64,000 bases of DNA from NCBI GenBank assembly GCA_902778895.1, contig CACYZF010000003.1, positions 98,410 through 162,409 of the forward strand. The letters run 5' to 3'. Below are positions 33,720 through 42,345 of the stretch, piece by piece. Origin of the DNA: an uncultured bacterium. GTDB lineage: Bacteria; Verrucomicrobiota; Lentisphaeria; Victivallales; UBA1829. The translations under genes and the position numbers were made by a program. How positions within the stretch are numbered: the first letter of the stretch is position 1; every line of letters starts with the position of its first letter. Below the pieces are notes generated by a model. That model had not been told where the DNA came from and ran no database searches. It was given only the letters and a program-made list of their open reading frames with translations.

Positions 33720-36230
33720 ATGAAAAAGACACTGCTCGCCGCGTTCGCATTCCTCGCCGTTTTTTATACCGCCTCGGCAAAAGATCTCCTGCTCCGGCAG
33801 GACGCCCCCGCGAAGGACTGGGAGTCGCAGTATTTCCCGATCGGAAACGGCTCGCTCGGGGCGATGCTGAACGGCGGGATCGCGGAGGACGTGCTCCAGC
33901 TCAACCTGGATTCGCTGTGGAGCGGGCGGCGTGAAGTGGACAAAAGGGACGACGACCCGGACGTGAACTACGCCGACATGGGCAATTACCTGCCGCTCGG
34001 CACGATGATCGTGAAGTTCGACGGTTTGCGGCAGTCCGAGGCGAAAAACTACACCCGCACGCTCAATATCTCGGACGCGGTCCACACGGTCGAATTCGAG
34101 ACGTCCGGCGGCAGACAGACCCGCGAAGCGTTCGCGAGTTACCCGGACAAGGTGATCGTGTACCGCGTGACCTCGGCGACGCCGTTTTCCGGGAGCATGG
34201 AGTACCACGACGGACGCGAGGGGCTGAAGCTCTCCGGGACGACGCACGTGGGCTATTGGCTCAAGGAGGGATACTGGGAGGATATTCCCTGGAATCATTA
34301 CGCGAAAGATGACAAGCTCGTCGTCCCCGCGCCGATCTACCGGGACGGAGGGATGCTGTTCGCCGGCCTGATCCCGCACGACCTGAAGGATCAGAACGTG
34401 CTGGAGCATTACCGCGACCATACGTTCAAAACCGACAGTTGGGGCGGCATGCGCTATCAGGTCCGGGCGAAGCTCCTGGCCGACGGCACGGTCGAGGCCG
34501 CGCAGAACCGCCTTGTGTTCCGCGGCTGCCGCACCCTCACGATCCTCTTTTCCGCCGAATCCGACTACCTCATGCCGCTCGACTTCGACCACTGGGCGAT
34601 CGATTACAAGTTTCTGTCGGGACGCAGCATGTCGTTTCTGGAAAGCATCATGTCGAACGGCGGGTATTCGGTCACGGCCACGCCCAAACTTCAGGCGCCG
34701 CAGAAACGCGTCGACGCCGCCGAAAAACTCGGGTACGACGAGCTGAAGAAACGCCACGTCGCCGACCACAGATCGCTCTTCGACCGTGTGAAGCTTGATC
34801 TGGGCGGCGACCTCGCGCTCGAACGTCTTACGCTCGCCGAACGCGTGAAACGGTGCCGTGAGGGAAAGACCGACCCCGCGCTCGTCGCGCTGATGTTCCA
34901 GTACGGCCGCTACCTGCTGATCGCGTCCAGCCGCCCCGGCTCGCTCCCGGCGAATCTGCAGGGCATCTGGAACAACTCGAACACGCCAGCCTGGCACAGC
35001 GACTATCACACGAACATCAACCTCCAGATGAACTACTGGGGCGCGGAGCCCGCGAACCTGGCCGAATGTCACGAGCCGCTGTTCGATCTGCTCTTCGCGT
35101 CGGTCGAGGGCGCGTATTGGGACACCCGGACCGCGTTCCCCGATATCCCAAACGAAAAACTGAATCACGGCTTCACGTTCCGCACCAGCATGAACATCTA
35201 CGGCAGGGGCGGCTGGCGCTGGAACTGGCCGAGCTCGGCGTGGTTCGCCCAGCATTTCTACCGGCACTGGCAGTACGGCCGCGACATCAATTTCCTATAT
35301 TATGAAGCCTGGCCGTACTACATGGGCGTGGCGGAATTCTGGTTCCGCCGCCTCAAGAAACGCGACGACGGCACGCTGGTCGTCCCGCAGGGCTGGTCGC
35401 CCGAACACGGCCCGACGGAGGACGGCGTGACGCACGACCAGCAGATCGTGACGGAGTTCTTCGACCAGTATATCGACATCATTACCCGGCTGAAGATCGG
35501 CAAGGTATACCGCTATCCGGATCAGAATGTGGAGCACGCCAGGGATGTCCGGGAGCATCTGCTCGAAAACAAGATCGGATCCTGGGGCCAGCTTCAGGAA
35601 TGGGAGACCGACCGCGACGTGAAGGGCGACGAACACCGCCACACCTCGCACCTCTTCGCCGTCTATCCCGGCAGCTCCATTGACGCCGTGAAGACGCCGG
35701 AGCTCTTCAAAGCCGCCCGGGTCTCGCTCGAAGGACGCGCCCTGACCGGAGACGCCCGGCGTTCGTGGACGTGGCCGTGGCGGGCCGCATTGTGGGCGCG
35801 GCTCGGCGACGGGAAGCAGGCGACCGACATGGTCAACAGCCTCCTGCGCTACAACACGCTCGAAAACCTCTTCACCACGCATCCGCCGTTCCAGATCGAC
35901 GGCAACCTGGGGATCGTCGGCGCGATGTGCGAGATGTTCGTGCAGAACGATTCCGGCGGCGTCTTCCTGCTCCCGGTCGACCTCCCCGACTGGCCCGACG
36001 GCTCCTTCAGCGGCCTGCGCGTGTACGGCGGATTCGTCGTCTCCGCCCAGTGGAAACAGGGCAGGCTCGTCCGGGCGGAGATCAAGGCGGTCCGTTCCGA
36101 CACGCTCAAACTCCGCACGCGCACCCCGATGGTCTGGAGTCAGGTCTGGCCCCAATACCGCCTGGTCGAGGGCACGGAGTTCACGATCCCGATGCGCGTG
36201 GGCGAAACCGCCGTCCTGACCGCGCCGTGA
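33720..36230 (+). CDS. Glycoside hydrolase family 95 alpha-L-fucosidase (or alpha-L-galactosidase)
   Basis: 836 aa from the ATG at 33720 (AAGGAT nine bases upstream), with signal peptide MKKTLLAAFAFLAVFYTASA. GH95 landmarks: FPIGNGSLGAMLNGG and LQLNLDSLWSG in the N-terminal beta domain, then the catalytic (alpha/alpha)6 barrel with NLQGIWNNS, HTNINLQMNYWGAEPAN (the substrate-activating Asn pair), GWSPEHGP (general acid Glu), HTSHLFAVYPGS and QIDGNLGI (Asp of the catalytic Asn/Asp system). The family inverts terminal alpha-1,2-fucose on host or plant glycans. Predicted periplasmic or secreted. Confidence 0.93.
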   Translation: MKKTLLAAFAFLAVFYTASAKDLLLRQDAPAKDWESQYFPIGNGSLGAMLNGGIAEDVLQLNLDSLWSGRREVDKRDDDPDVNYADMGNYLPLGTMIVKFDGLRQSEAKNYTRTLNISDAVHTVEFETSGGRQTREAFASYPDKVIVYRVTSATPFSGSMEYHDGREGLKLSGTTHVGYWLKEGYWEDIPWNHYAKDDKLVVPAPIYRDGGMLFAGLIPHDLKDQNVLEHYRDHTFKTDSWGGMRYQVRAKLLADGTVEAAQNRLVFRGCRTLTILFSAESDYLMPLDFDHWAIDYKFLSGRSMSFLESIMSNGGYSVTATPKLQAPQKRVDAAEKLGYDELKKRHVADHRSLFDRVKLDLGGDLALERLTLAERVKRCREGKTDPALVALMFQYGRYLLIASSRPGSLPANLQGIWNNSNTPAWHSDYHTNINLQMNYWGAEPANLAECHEPLFDLLFASVEGAYWDTRTAFPDIPNEKLNHGFTFRTSMNIYGRGGWRWNWPSSAWFAQHFYRHWQYGRDINFLYYEAWPYYMGVAEFWFRRLKKRDDGTLVVPQGWSPEHGPTEDGVTHDQQIVTEFFDQYIDIITRLKIGKVYRYPDQNVEHARDVREHLLENKIGSWGQLQEWETDRDVKGDEHRHTSHLFAVYPGSSIDAVKTPELFKAARVSLEGRALTGDARRSWTWPWRAALWARLGDGKQATDMVNSLLRYNTLENLFTTHPPFQIDGNLGIVGAMCEMFVQNDSGGVFLLPVDLPDWPDGSFSGLRVYGGFVVSAQWKQGRLVRAEIKAVRSDTLKLRTRTPMVWSQVWPQYRLVEGTEFTIPMRVGETAVLTAP

Positions 36231-36232
36231 AC

Positions 36233-36260
36233 TTGACTTTTCCGTCCGTCCGGTTATAGT
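36233..36260 (+). promoter_or_regulatory. Promoter of the M20 peptidase gene
   Basis: TTGACT (36233-36238), 16-base spacer, TATAGT (36255-36260), starting two bases after the GH95 stop. Confidence 0.65.
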
Positions 36261-36297
36261 ATTGTGACATCTTTTCATCGCAACCCCGGAGCATCCC

Positions 36298-37368
36298 ATG
36301 AACGACTATATCGCCCTGCTCGAATCCCTCATCCGCACCCGCCCCGTCACGACCGACCCGGAACGCGTCAATGCCGCGACCGCCGTCATGCGCGACTACC
36401 TCGCATCGCGCGGCATCTTCTGCCGCACGGAGGAGTTCGAGGGGCGTCAAATCCTGTACGCGTCGAACCGCGAATCCGGTACGCCGGAGATCATTCTTAA
36501 CTCGCACATGGACGTGGTCCCGGCGCTGGAGGAACAGTTCGAGCCGGTGATCCGCGACGGCATCCTGTACGGGCGCGGAGCGTGCGACTGCCTCGGCAAC
36601 GCGGTCTGCCTGACCGAAATCCTGCTGAAGGCGAACACGCACGTCGCGGCGGTGTTCTCCGCAGACGAGGAGACCGGCGGCAGGACCACGAAGCACATGG
36701 TCGACCTCGGATACAAGGCGAAACACGCCGTCCTGATCCTGGATTCCGGCGACGATCCGACCATCATCTACGAGCAGAAGGGCGTGCTGGTGGTGCACCT
36801 GACCGCGAAGGGGCGCGACGGCCACGCCGCGTACCCGTGGAAATACGACAACCCGATCGACAAGCTCATGGCGGGGTACGCGAAATTCCGCGCGAAATGG
36901 GAAAACCCGAGCTCCGAAACCGACTGGCGGAACAGCATGGCCGCGTGCATGATGTCCGCCGGGTCCGCGCCGAACCAGATCCCCGCCGAGGCGACCATGA
37001 CCATCAATTTCCGCCTCGTGGACGCGGCGTCGCGCGAGGTGATCCTGCGCGACCTGGCGGAGACGACCGGATGCGAGATCACGCTCGGCGAGGACATCCC
37101 GCCGGTGCTGTTCGACAAGGACGATCCGGTGTTCCTCCTGCTTCAGCGTGTGCTGTCCGACGAGGTCGAAGGCGGAAAGGAGATCCCGCTGGCGCGCATC
37201 TGCGGCGCGACCGATTCGCGGCACTGGAGCAGGCTCGGGATCCCGGTCCCCGTGCTCGGCGTGCGCGGCGGCAACGAGCATTCCGCGGGCGAGTACGTGG
37301 AGCTGGATTCCATCGGGCGCTATGCGGAAGGCATCGTGAAGTTCGCGGACGAGCTCGCGGCGAAGTAA
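36298..37368 (+). CDS. M20 family metallopeptidase/deacylase (ArgE/DapE-like)
   Basis: 356 aa. The di-zinc site is complete: His in ILNSHMDVVP, bridging Asp in GRGACDCLGN, catalytic Glu pair in SADEETGG, Asp in ILDSGDDP, and C-terminal His in GGNEHSAGEYV. The lid domain insertion (about 165-275) includes GRDGHAAYPW. Candidate substrates are N-acyl amino acids (N-acetylornithine, succinyl-diaminopimelate) or dipeptides. The cyclic ArgJ route means ArgE is not needed for arginine, arguing for another substrate. GGAG precedes the ATG. Confidence 0.85.
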   Translation: MNDYIALLESLIRTRPVTTDPERVNAATAVMRDYLASRGIFCRTEEFEGRQILYASNRESGTPEIILNSHMDVVPALEEQFEPVIRDGILYGRGACDCLGNAVCLTEILLKANTHVAAVFSADEETGGRTTKHMVDLGYKAKHAVLILDSGDDPTIIYEQKGVLVVHLTAKGRDGHAAYPWKYDNPIDKLMAGYAKFRAKWENPSSETDWRNSMAACMMSAGSAPNQIPAEATMTINFRLVDAASREVILRDLAETTGCEITLGEDIPPVLFDKDDPVFLLLQRVLSDEVEGGKEIPLARICGATDSRHWSRLGIPVPVLGVRGGNEHSAGEYVELDSIGRYAEGIVKFADELAAK

Positions 37369-37395
37369 ACTAATTCTTTCCCAACACAAAAAGAA

Positions 37396-37436
37396 CGGGC
37401 GCATCTCCGTTTTCGGAGGCGCGCCCGATGTTTTTT
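37396..37436 (+). terminator. Bidirectional terminator between the M20 gene and tyrA
   Basis: Stem 37396-37409 / 37414-37427 (CGGGCGC and CTCCG paired with CGGAG and GCGCCCG, two-base internal loop), TTTT loop. TGTTTTTT follows on the plus strand and TTCTTTTTG on the minus strand. Confidence 0.85.
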
Positions 37437-37453
37437 GAGCTTGAGCAGGCGGT

Positions 37454-38356
37454 TTATTTGTTCCGCATGTGCTTCACGAGCCAGGCGTCGCGGAGCTCCT
37501 TCCCGCGGGCGAACTCGCGCTGGAAGGCGTCGTAGTCGCCGGACGCGATCTCGCCGCGCAGCACGTCGAGCTTCTTCTGAAAGTTGTCGAGCGCGTTCAG
37601 GATGGCGGGCGTGTTGAACTCGATGATCTCGCGCCACATGACCGGGTTGCTGGACGCGATTCGGCTGGTGTCGCGGAATCCGCCCGCGCAGCCGGCGTCG
37701 CGGAGCATCTTCTCGCGCGGGTCCTCGCTGCCGAGGATGGTGAGAGCAAGCGCGGAGGCCACGATGTGCTGGACGTGGCTGGTATGCGCCACCAGGTCGT
37801 CGTGCTCCTTCGGGTCGATGCGGATCACGTTCGTCTTCACCGCGCGCCAGAACTCGGCGACGGTCTCGACGTCCACGTCTTTTGCGTTCGAGGCGGGGCA
37901 CAGGAAGACGTCCGCGCCGCAGAACATCGTGGGGAACGCGTGAACGTGCCCGGAGTATTCGGTACCTGCCATCGGGTGCCCGCCGACGAACACGACGCCG
38001 TGCGGCACCACGGTGCGTTCCGCGACGTTAAGGATCGCGCCCTTCACGCTGCCCATGTCCGTCACGACGGAGCCGGGCCGCCAGAGGGGCGCATAGTCCA
38101 TGAGGTAACGGACGATGACGGGAAGCGGAAGCGAGAGGAACGTGACATCGGCCTGCGGGATGACTTCGGCGGGATCGGCCGAGGCGAAGTCCGCCGCATG
38201 CTCGGCCAGCGCCCATTCGCGGGCGGAAGCGCTGCGCGTGCAGCAGAGACGCCGGATGCCGGGCACGCCATTGAGCGCGAGCCCGAAGGACGCTCCGAGG
38301 AGGCCGAAGCCGATGATCGCGACGTTCGTCACGCCGGAAGACTCATTCGTTGACAT
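37454..38356 (-). CDS. tyrA: Prephenate dehydrogenase family protein
   Basis: 300 aa from the ATG at 38356, which overlaps the upstream cupin gene by 14 bases. Longer frames run antisense-like through the cupin and are rejected. Rossmann motif VAIIGFGLLGASFG at about residues 11-24, SLPLPVIVRYL, TDMGSVKGAIL, FVGGHPMAGTEYSG (the TyrA signature), and HTSHVQHIVASALA. It oxidatively decarboxylates prephenate to 4-hydroxyphenylpyruvate for tyrosine. No chorismate mutase or ACT domain is fused. Cyclohexadienyl substrates are also possible. Confidence 0.92.
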   Translation of the reverse strand: MSTNESSGVTNVAIIGFGLLGASFGLALNGVPGIRRLCCTRSASAREWALAEHAADFASADPAEVIPQADVTFLSLPLPVIVRYLMDYAPLWRPGSVVTDMGSVKGAILNVAERTVVPHGVVFVGGHPMAGTEYSGHVHAFPTMFCGADVFLCPASNAKDVDVETVAEFWRAVKTNVIRIDPKEHDDLVAHTSHVQHIVASALALTILGSEDPREKMLRDAGCAGGFRDTSRIASSNPVMWREIIEFNTPAILNALDNFQKKLDVLRGEIASGDYDAFQREFARGKELRDAWLVKHMRNK

Positions 38357-38702
38357 AGCGGACGATGCAGGCCAGGATTTCGAGCGTATCGGTGCCTTCG
38401 CAGGCCACGGAGTGCCCCTCGCCGGACCGCGTGATGACGGAGTCGCCGACCGATGCGATGACATCGGTTCCGTTGTCGTCGATGCGCGCCTGGCCAGCGA
38501 GAATATAGAATATCTCTTCCTCGTTTTCGTGGACGTGCCACCCGATGGAGCAGCCGGGCCGGAGGACCAGGCGGGAGTACATGCGGGCGGGGGAGCCCAT
38601 TTCGGCGCCGGGCTTCCAGATGTGTTCGATGGTGACGGAGCCGTCGCCGCCGCGCATGGCGGTACGGACTTCGGGCGTAAAGGCGGCATGCTGTTTGAAC
38701 AT
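38343..38702 (-). CDS. Small cupin-domain protein
   Basis: 119 aa, a single beta-barrel. Cupin motif 1 is GWHVHENEEEIFYILAGQA (His, His, Glu metal ligands) and motif 2 GDSVITRSGEGHSV (last His). AAGGAT precedes the ATG. It is transcribed ahead of and overlapping tyrA, so it may act on an aromatic or prephenate-pathway metabolite, but that is guilt by association. Single cupins include isomerases, dioxygenases and small-molecule binders. Confidence 0.8.
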   Translation of the reverse strand: MFKQHAAFTPEVRTAMRGGDGSVTIEHIWKPGAEMGSPARMYSRLVLRPGCSIGWHVHENEEEIFYILAGQARIDDNGTDVIASVGDSVITRSGEGHSVACEGTDTLEILACIVRYVNE

Positions 38703-38751
38703 GGCGGAATCCTTGGAGGTTATGCGTTTTCAGTGTAAAAACAATGTTAAA

Positions 38752-38780
38752 ACTATAGCACAAAAAGGAAGCGATTCCAA
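38752..38780 (-). promoter_or_regulatory. Promoter of the cupin-tyrA operon
   Basis: Minus strand TTGGAA (38780-38775), 17-base spacer ending GTGC, TATAGT (38757-38752). Confidence 0.65.
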
Positions 38781-38842
38781 ACGGAAAATGGAAAAAAACG
38801 CGCGAAAGGACGAAAAAACAACGGAAAAAAACACGGAACGGC

Positions 38843-38879
38843 TTGAAAGTTGCCTTTTTGCGTGGTAGATTATTATAAT
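38843..38879 (+). promoter_or_regulatory. Overlapping promoters of the secreted protein-folB unit
   Basis: Two readings: TTGAAA (38843-38848) with TAGATT (38866-38871), 17-base spacer; or TTGCCT (38850-38855) with consensus TATAAT (38874-38879), 18-base spacer. Confidence 0.65.
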
Positions 38880-38942
38880 TACGGTATCCAAAATATCTGT
38901 TTCCGGCAGACGCAAATCATCCGGATCGAAAGGAATCCAGCC

Positions 38943-39614
38943 ATGTTCAAGCATATCGCAGTCATCACCGCCGCCATGCTCGTGTCCCTCACGGCATTCG
39001 CAGGCAAGCCCTATTCCGTGCTCGTTTTCGACGACCTCTCCCGCCCCACGTCCTCCGACCAGCAGGACAACCGCACGTCGTCGCTCCTGATCGAATACCT
39101 GAAGTCCGAACTCGTCACGCACTCCCAGATCGCGCTGTGCAACGCGGACACCGTGGAAAAGACGATGAAGGATTTCCGTATCAAGCACAAATCCGGCACC
39201 ACGCTTACCGAACAGGAAATCAAGGACATCCTCGCCAGCGCGAAAGGCGACTATCTGGCTTTCCTCTCCATCGTCCCGGAGAAGGACGCGAAGAACGTCC
39301 AGGTGACCGTGTACGACAAGACCGGCAAGAAATACGATCCGCTGTCCGTGCCCATCTCCTCCATCCGCGAAAGCGAACTGCCCGCGGTCATTCTCGCCAC
39401 CAGCATCGCCCGCCTCATCCGCGGCGAAAGTGATGTGGACCGTCTCTCCTTTGAGCGTGAAAAACAGATCATCGCCGAAAGCGCCGAGGACCGCGCCCGC
39501 GAAGCCGCCGAAAACAAGGAAAAGGCGGATGCCCGCGCCCGTGAAATCCAGCTCCGCGAGGAAGCCGCAAAGAAGCAGTACGAGGACATTACGAAGAAAG
39601 ACGAGACGAAATAA
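38943..39614 (+). CDS. Secreted protein with C-terminal coiled coil, function unknown
   Basis: 223 aa from the ATG at 38943 (AAAGGAAT upstream). Signal peptide MFKHIAVITAAMLVSLTAFA. The globular part begins YSVLVFDDLSRP, then SSLLIEYLKSELVTHSQIAL and GDYLAFLSIVPEKDAKNVQV. This alternation vaguely recalls CsgG/TolB-N-like nucleotide-free alpha/beta domains of lipoproteins, but it is not a firm match. Residues 165-223 are highly charged helix (EDRAREAAENKEKADARARE), likely coiled coil. It precedes folB by 14 bases. Confidence 0.5.
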   Translation: MFKHIAVITAAMLVSLTAFAGKPYSVLVFDDLSRPTSSDQQDNRTSSLLIEYLKSELVTHSQIALCNADTVEKTMKDFRIKHKSGTTLTEQEIKDILASAKGDYLAFLSIVPEKDAKNVQVTVYDKTGKKYDPLSVPISSIRESELPAVILATSIARLIRGESDVDRLSFEREKQIIAESAEDRAREAAENKEKADARAREIQLREEAAKKQYEDITKKDETK

Positions 39615-39628
39615 CCGTTTCCTTCCGA

Positions 39629-39985
39629 ATGGACAGGATCATCCTGAAAGGTCTGCCCGTCGGCTGCGTGATCGGGACGCTTCCCGCCGAACGCACCGTC
39701 CCGCAGACTCTTTTTTTCGACCTCGAACTGTGCGGGGATTTCTCCCGTGCCGGACAGACCGACGAACTCAACGACGCCGTCGATTACACCGCGGTCGAAC
39801 GCTGCGTGAAGGACTATGCAGCCGGAACGTCGTTCCATCTGCTCGAACGCCTCGCGTACGCCTGCGGGGAAAAACTGCTGGCCCAGTTCCCGCTTCTCGA
39901 CCGGGTCACACTCAGGATCCGCAAGCCTGACGCCCCGGTGGAATCGGAATACGTCGAGCTGGAAGTCACGCTCAACCGTTCCTGA
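39629..39985 (+). CDS. folB: Dihydroneopterin aldolase
   Basis: 118 aa, the tunnelling fold. LKGLPVGCVIGTLPAER, QTLFFDLELCGDF, DELNDAVDYTAVERCV and FHLLERLAYACGEKLL match FolB in order, with RKPDAPVESEYVELEV at the end. It converts dihydroneopterin to hydroxymethyl-dihydropterin in folate synthesis. Same transcript as the upstream secreted protein; a terminator follows 28 bases downstream. Confidence 0.93.
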   Translation: MDRIILKGLPVGCVIGTLPAERTVPQTLFFDLELCGDFSRAGQTDELNDAVDYTAVERCVKDYAAGTSFHLLERLAYACGEKLLAQFPLLDRVTLRIRKPDAPVESEYVELEVTLNRS

Positions 39986-40013
39986 AAAGAACAGTCCACG
40001 TCCGAAAAGAACG

Positions 40014-40046
40014 CTCCGCACGGTTTTACGGCCATGCGGAGTTTTT
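40014..40046 (+). terminator. Intrinsic terminator of folB
   Basis: Stem CTCCGCA-C-GG / CC-A-TGCGGAG (one mismatch) with an 8-base loop, followed by five T. Confidence 0.8.
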
Positions 40047-40071
40047 CCGTATTCGGGGAAATGAATTCAGG

Positions 40072-41043
40072 TCAGCGAATTTCGAGCGTAACGGGGATGG
40101 TCGCGGCCTGAGGCGGGACCGGGGCGACCTTCAGGCCCGCAAGCAGGGTCTCGACCGCTGCGTCGATCGCCTTGTTGCCGGACTTGCTGACGATGACGGC
40201 TTTCGTGATGCGGCCGTCCTTCTCGATCGTGAGGTGAATGGTCGGCCAGTTGGCGACCTTGCCGCTGAGCTCGACGCTGGACGGGGAAACGGCGTTCCAT
40301 TTCGGACGGATGTACGCGTTCAGCTGCTCGTAATAGTCGCGCATCTCCTTGGTCGCGAGAATACCCTGCTGGCCGGGATTCGTCGTGCCGTAGGTCCCGG
40401 ACTTCGCCGCGTCCCTAATGGCCGCGATGGCGTCCTGACGCGCCTTCGCGTCGGCTTTCGCCCTGGCCTCGGCGGCCTCGCGCGCTCTGCGTTCCGCCTC
40501 GATCTGCGCCTGCGTTTTCGTGTTTTTCGGCTTGATGATGTCCTCCGGCTTCAGCAGATTCGATTTCGGCGGATCCTGTTTCGTCTGGGTCTTCGGAGGA
40601 TCCTGTTTCGTCTGGGTCTTCGGAGGCGGCTTGACGTTCGTTTTCGTCTCGGTCTTCGGAGGCGGAGTCTCGATCTTCGGCGTAGGTGGAGTATCAACCT
40701 TCGGCGTCGGCGGAGTCTCGACCTTCGGGGGAGGAGGCGGAAGATCCGGCGGCAGATCGGCGGGCTTCTGAGGATCGAGAGGGAGCTCGTCCATCGGCTC
40801 AGGTTCGGACGACTTGGGCGCGGGCACGTCGGCGGCGACCGCTCCGGCATCCGGGGAATCGCCGGGGGGAAGATCGGCGAGGCCGACCTTCATCACGATG
40901 AGCGGGGGTTCGAGGAAGTCCGTAAGCGAGGAATAGATCAGCGGAACGGCGATGAGTCCGACATGCATCAGCAGCACGCCGGTCAGGATCGCCCGCGCCC
41001 GTTTCGGGTTGAAATAAGGGTCTTTGCCAAACTGTCCGCCCAT
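40072..41043 (-). CDS. TonB/TolA-type energy transducer
   Basis: 323 aa. One N-terminal membrane helix (AILTGVLLMHVGLIAVPLIY, about residues 18-38). A Pro/Lys-rich spacer (about 95-165) carries repeats of TPPTPKxE and PPKTQTKQD. A charged helical stretch (EAERRAREAAEARAKADAKA) resembles TolA domain II. The C-terminus (240-323) has VANWPTIHLTIEKDGRITKAVIV and AAIDAAVETLLAGLKVAPVP, the TonB C-terminal fold. Third gene after exbB/tolQ and exbD/tolR (TAATG overlap). The helical stretch favours a TolA-like role, but TonB cannot be excluded. Confidence 0.85.
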   Translation of the reverse strand: MGGQFGKDPYFNPKRARAILTGVLLMHVGLIAVPLIYSSLTDFLEPPLIVMKVGLADLPPGDSPDAGAVAADVPAPKSSEPEPMDELPLDPQKPADLPPDLPPPPPKVETPPTPKVDTPPTPKIETPPPKTETKTNVKPPPKTQTKQDPPKTQTKQDPPKSNLLKPEDIIKPKNTKTQAQIEAERRAREAAEARAKADAKARQDAIAAIRDAAKSGTYGTTNPGQQGILATKEMRDYYEQLNAYIRPKWNAVSPSSVELSGKVANWPTIHLTIEKDGRITKAVIVSKSGNKAIDAAVETLLAGLKVAPVPPQAATIPVTLEIR

Positions 41044-41459
41044 TATTGCGCCTCCTCCTGCATTACCAAGTTGACGTTACGGAAACCGGCCGCGCGGATG
41101 AGCCTCATGACGTTCATCATGACGCCGTATCTGAGGTCACGGTCGCCCCGCAGGAATATGGCGGTGTCGCGGCCGCTCTGCTGTTCGATGCGGGACAGCG
41201 CGATCTGAAGTTCGGCCTCGGTAATGGTCTCCCGGTCGTAGACGATGGATCCGTCGGCCTTCACGTTGATGATCTTGGAATCGGAATCGGGCTTGATGGG
41301 GTCGGCGTTCATCTCCGGGGGCGTGACGTCGACGGAATACTCCAGCAGAGGCGCGGTGATCATGAAGATGATCAGGAGGAAAAAGAGCGTATCGATCAGG
41401 TTCGTGAGGTTGATCTGATCGTATATCGGGACTTGCAGCGATCTGCGTTTCGGCGGCAT
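41043..41459 (-). CDS. ExbD/TolR-family biopolymer transport protein
   Basis: 138 aa. One transmembrane helix at about residues 20-40 (NLIDTLFFLLIIFMITAPLL) with the essential Asp in NLTNLIDTLF. The periplasmic domain has VTPPEMNADP, VKADGSIVYDRE and FLRGDRDLRYG. It forms the proton-driven stator with the ExbB-like protein encoded 15 bases upstream. Stop overlaps the start of the TonB/TolA gene. Confidence 0.93.
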   Translation of the reverse strand: MPPKRRSLQVPIYDQINLTNLIDTLFFLLIIFMITAPLLEYSVDVTPPEMNADPIKPDSDSKIINVKADGSIVYDRETITEAELQIALSRIEQQSGRDTAIFLRGDRDLRYGVMMNVMRLIRAAGFRNVNLVMQEEAQ

Positions 41460-41474
41460 GGCTGAGGCGCTCCC

Positions 41475-42215
41475 TTATTCCTGCTCCCCGGCCGCGCGGT
41501 AGGAGTCGAGCTGTTCGATTTTGAACTTGGCGTAGACCTCGTCGACAAAGGAATCGAGGTGCACCGTGATGTCCTTGATCTTGGACGAGATGATGTTCAG
41601 GCCGACCATGGACGGCAGCGCCACGAACAGCGCGATCACGGTGGTGAGCAGAGCGCCGGAAACGCCGGGCGCGAGCGTCTGGACGTCGGCCTTGCCCGCC
41701 TGCGCGAGTTTCGTGAACGCGACCGTGATGCCCCAGACCGTGCCGAACAGCCCCAGGAACGGGCTGCCGCTGACCGCGGTCGCCAGGACCATGGTCCGGC
41801 TCTGCAGGATCACGAGCTGGTCTTCGACCGCCTGGTTCATCGCCGAACGCATCACTTCCAGCTCGTCGTCGCTCATCGCGCGGCGTCCGCCGCCGGGCTG
41901 TTCCAGGTGGAACGACTCGATGCGTTCGCATGCGGCGAGGTAGACGGCCGCGGCGGGCGAGTTGGATTCTGCGGCTTTTTCCTTCAGGCCGAGCGGATTG
42001 CGTTTTTCGCGAAACGCCCGCAGAAACGCCTGGCTTTTTTTCATGGCGGAGATCAGGTTGCCGGCTTTTTCCAGCATGATATACCAGACCGCAACGGAGA
42101 TGAGGAGGAGCAGGATGCAAATCCCTTGCCCGACGCCGTCGCTTTCTTTAAAAGCGTAAGCAATACCGTTGGATGCGAGGAGGGGTGGGACAGACAGAAA
42201 AACAGTGGAAAACAT
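41475..42215 (-). CDS. MotA/TolQ/ExbB proton channel family protein
   Basis: 246 aa with three membrane helices: about 27-50 (ICILLLLISVAVWYIML), 150-172 (TAVSGSPFLGLFGTVWGITVA), and 195-215 (LLTTVIALFVALPSMVGLNI). The conserved GLFGTVWGI and ALxTTxxGLxVAIP-like GALLTTVIALFVALPS segments are diagnostic. First gene of the exbB-exbD-tonB/tolA operon. Distinction between TolQ and ExbB cannot be made, and no pal or tolB is present. Confidence 0.93.
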   Translation of the reverse strand: MFSTVFLSVPPLLASNGIAYAFKESDGVGQGICILLLLISVAVWYIMLEKAGNLISAMKKSQAFLRAFREKRNPLGLKEKAAESNSPAAAVYLAACERIESFHLEQPGGGRRAMSDDELEVMRSAMNQAVEDQLVILQSRTMVLATAVSGSPFLGLFGTVWGITVAFTKLAQAGKADVQTLAPGVSGALLTTVIALFVALPSMVGLNIISSKIKDITVHLDSFVDEVYAKFKIEQLDSYRAAGEQE

Positions 42216-42265
42216 GAAAGGGGCCTCTTTTTGGGAAAAAAATCTTAAAAACTCTATAAATTACT

Positions 42266-42294
42266 TTGCCAAGACCGATTTTTCAATGTATATT
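42266..42294 (+). promoter_or_regulatory. Promoter of the ROK kinase unit
   Basis: TTGCCA (42266-42271), 17-base spacer, TATATT (42289-42294). AAGGAG lies ten bases before the ATG at 42346. Confidence 0.65.
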
Positions 42295-42345
42295 GTATCG
42301 GTTTTTCTGTTTTTTTTTATTTTTTTCCGGAAGGAGCCACAAATC

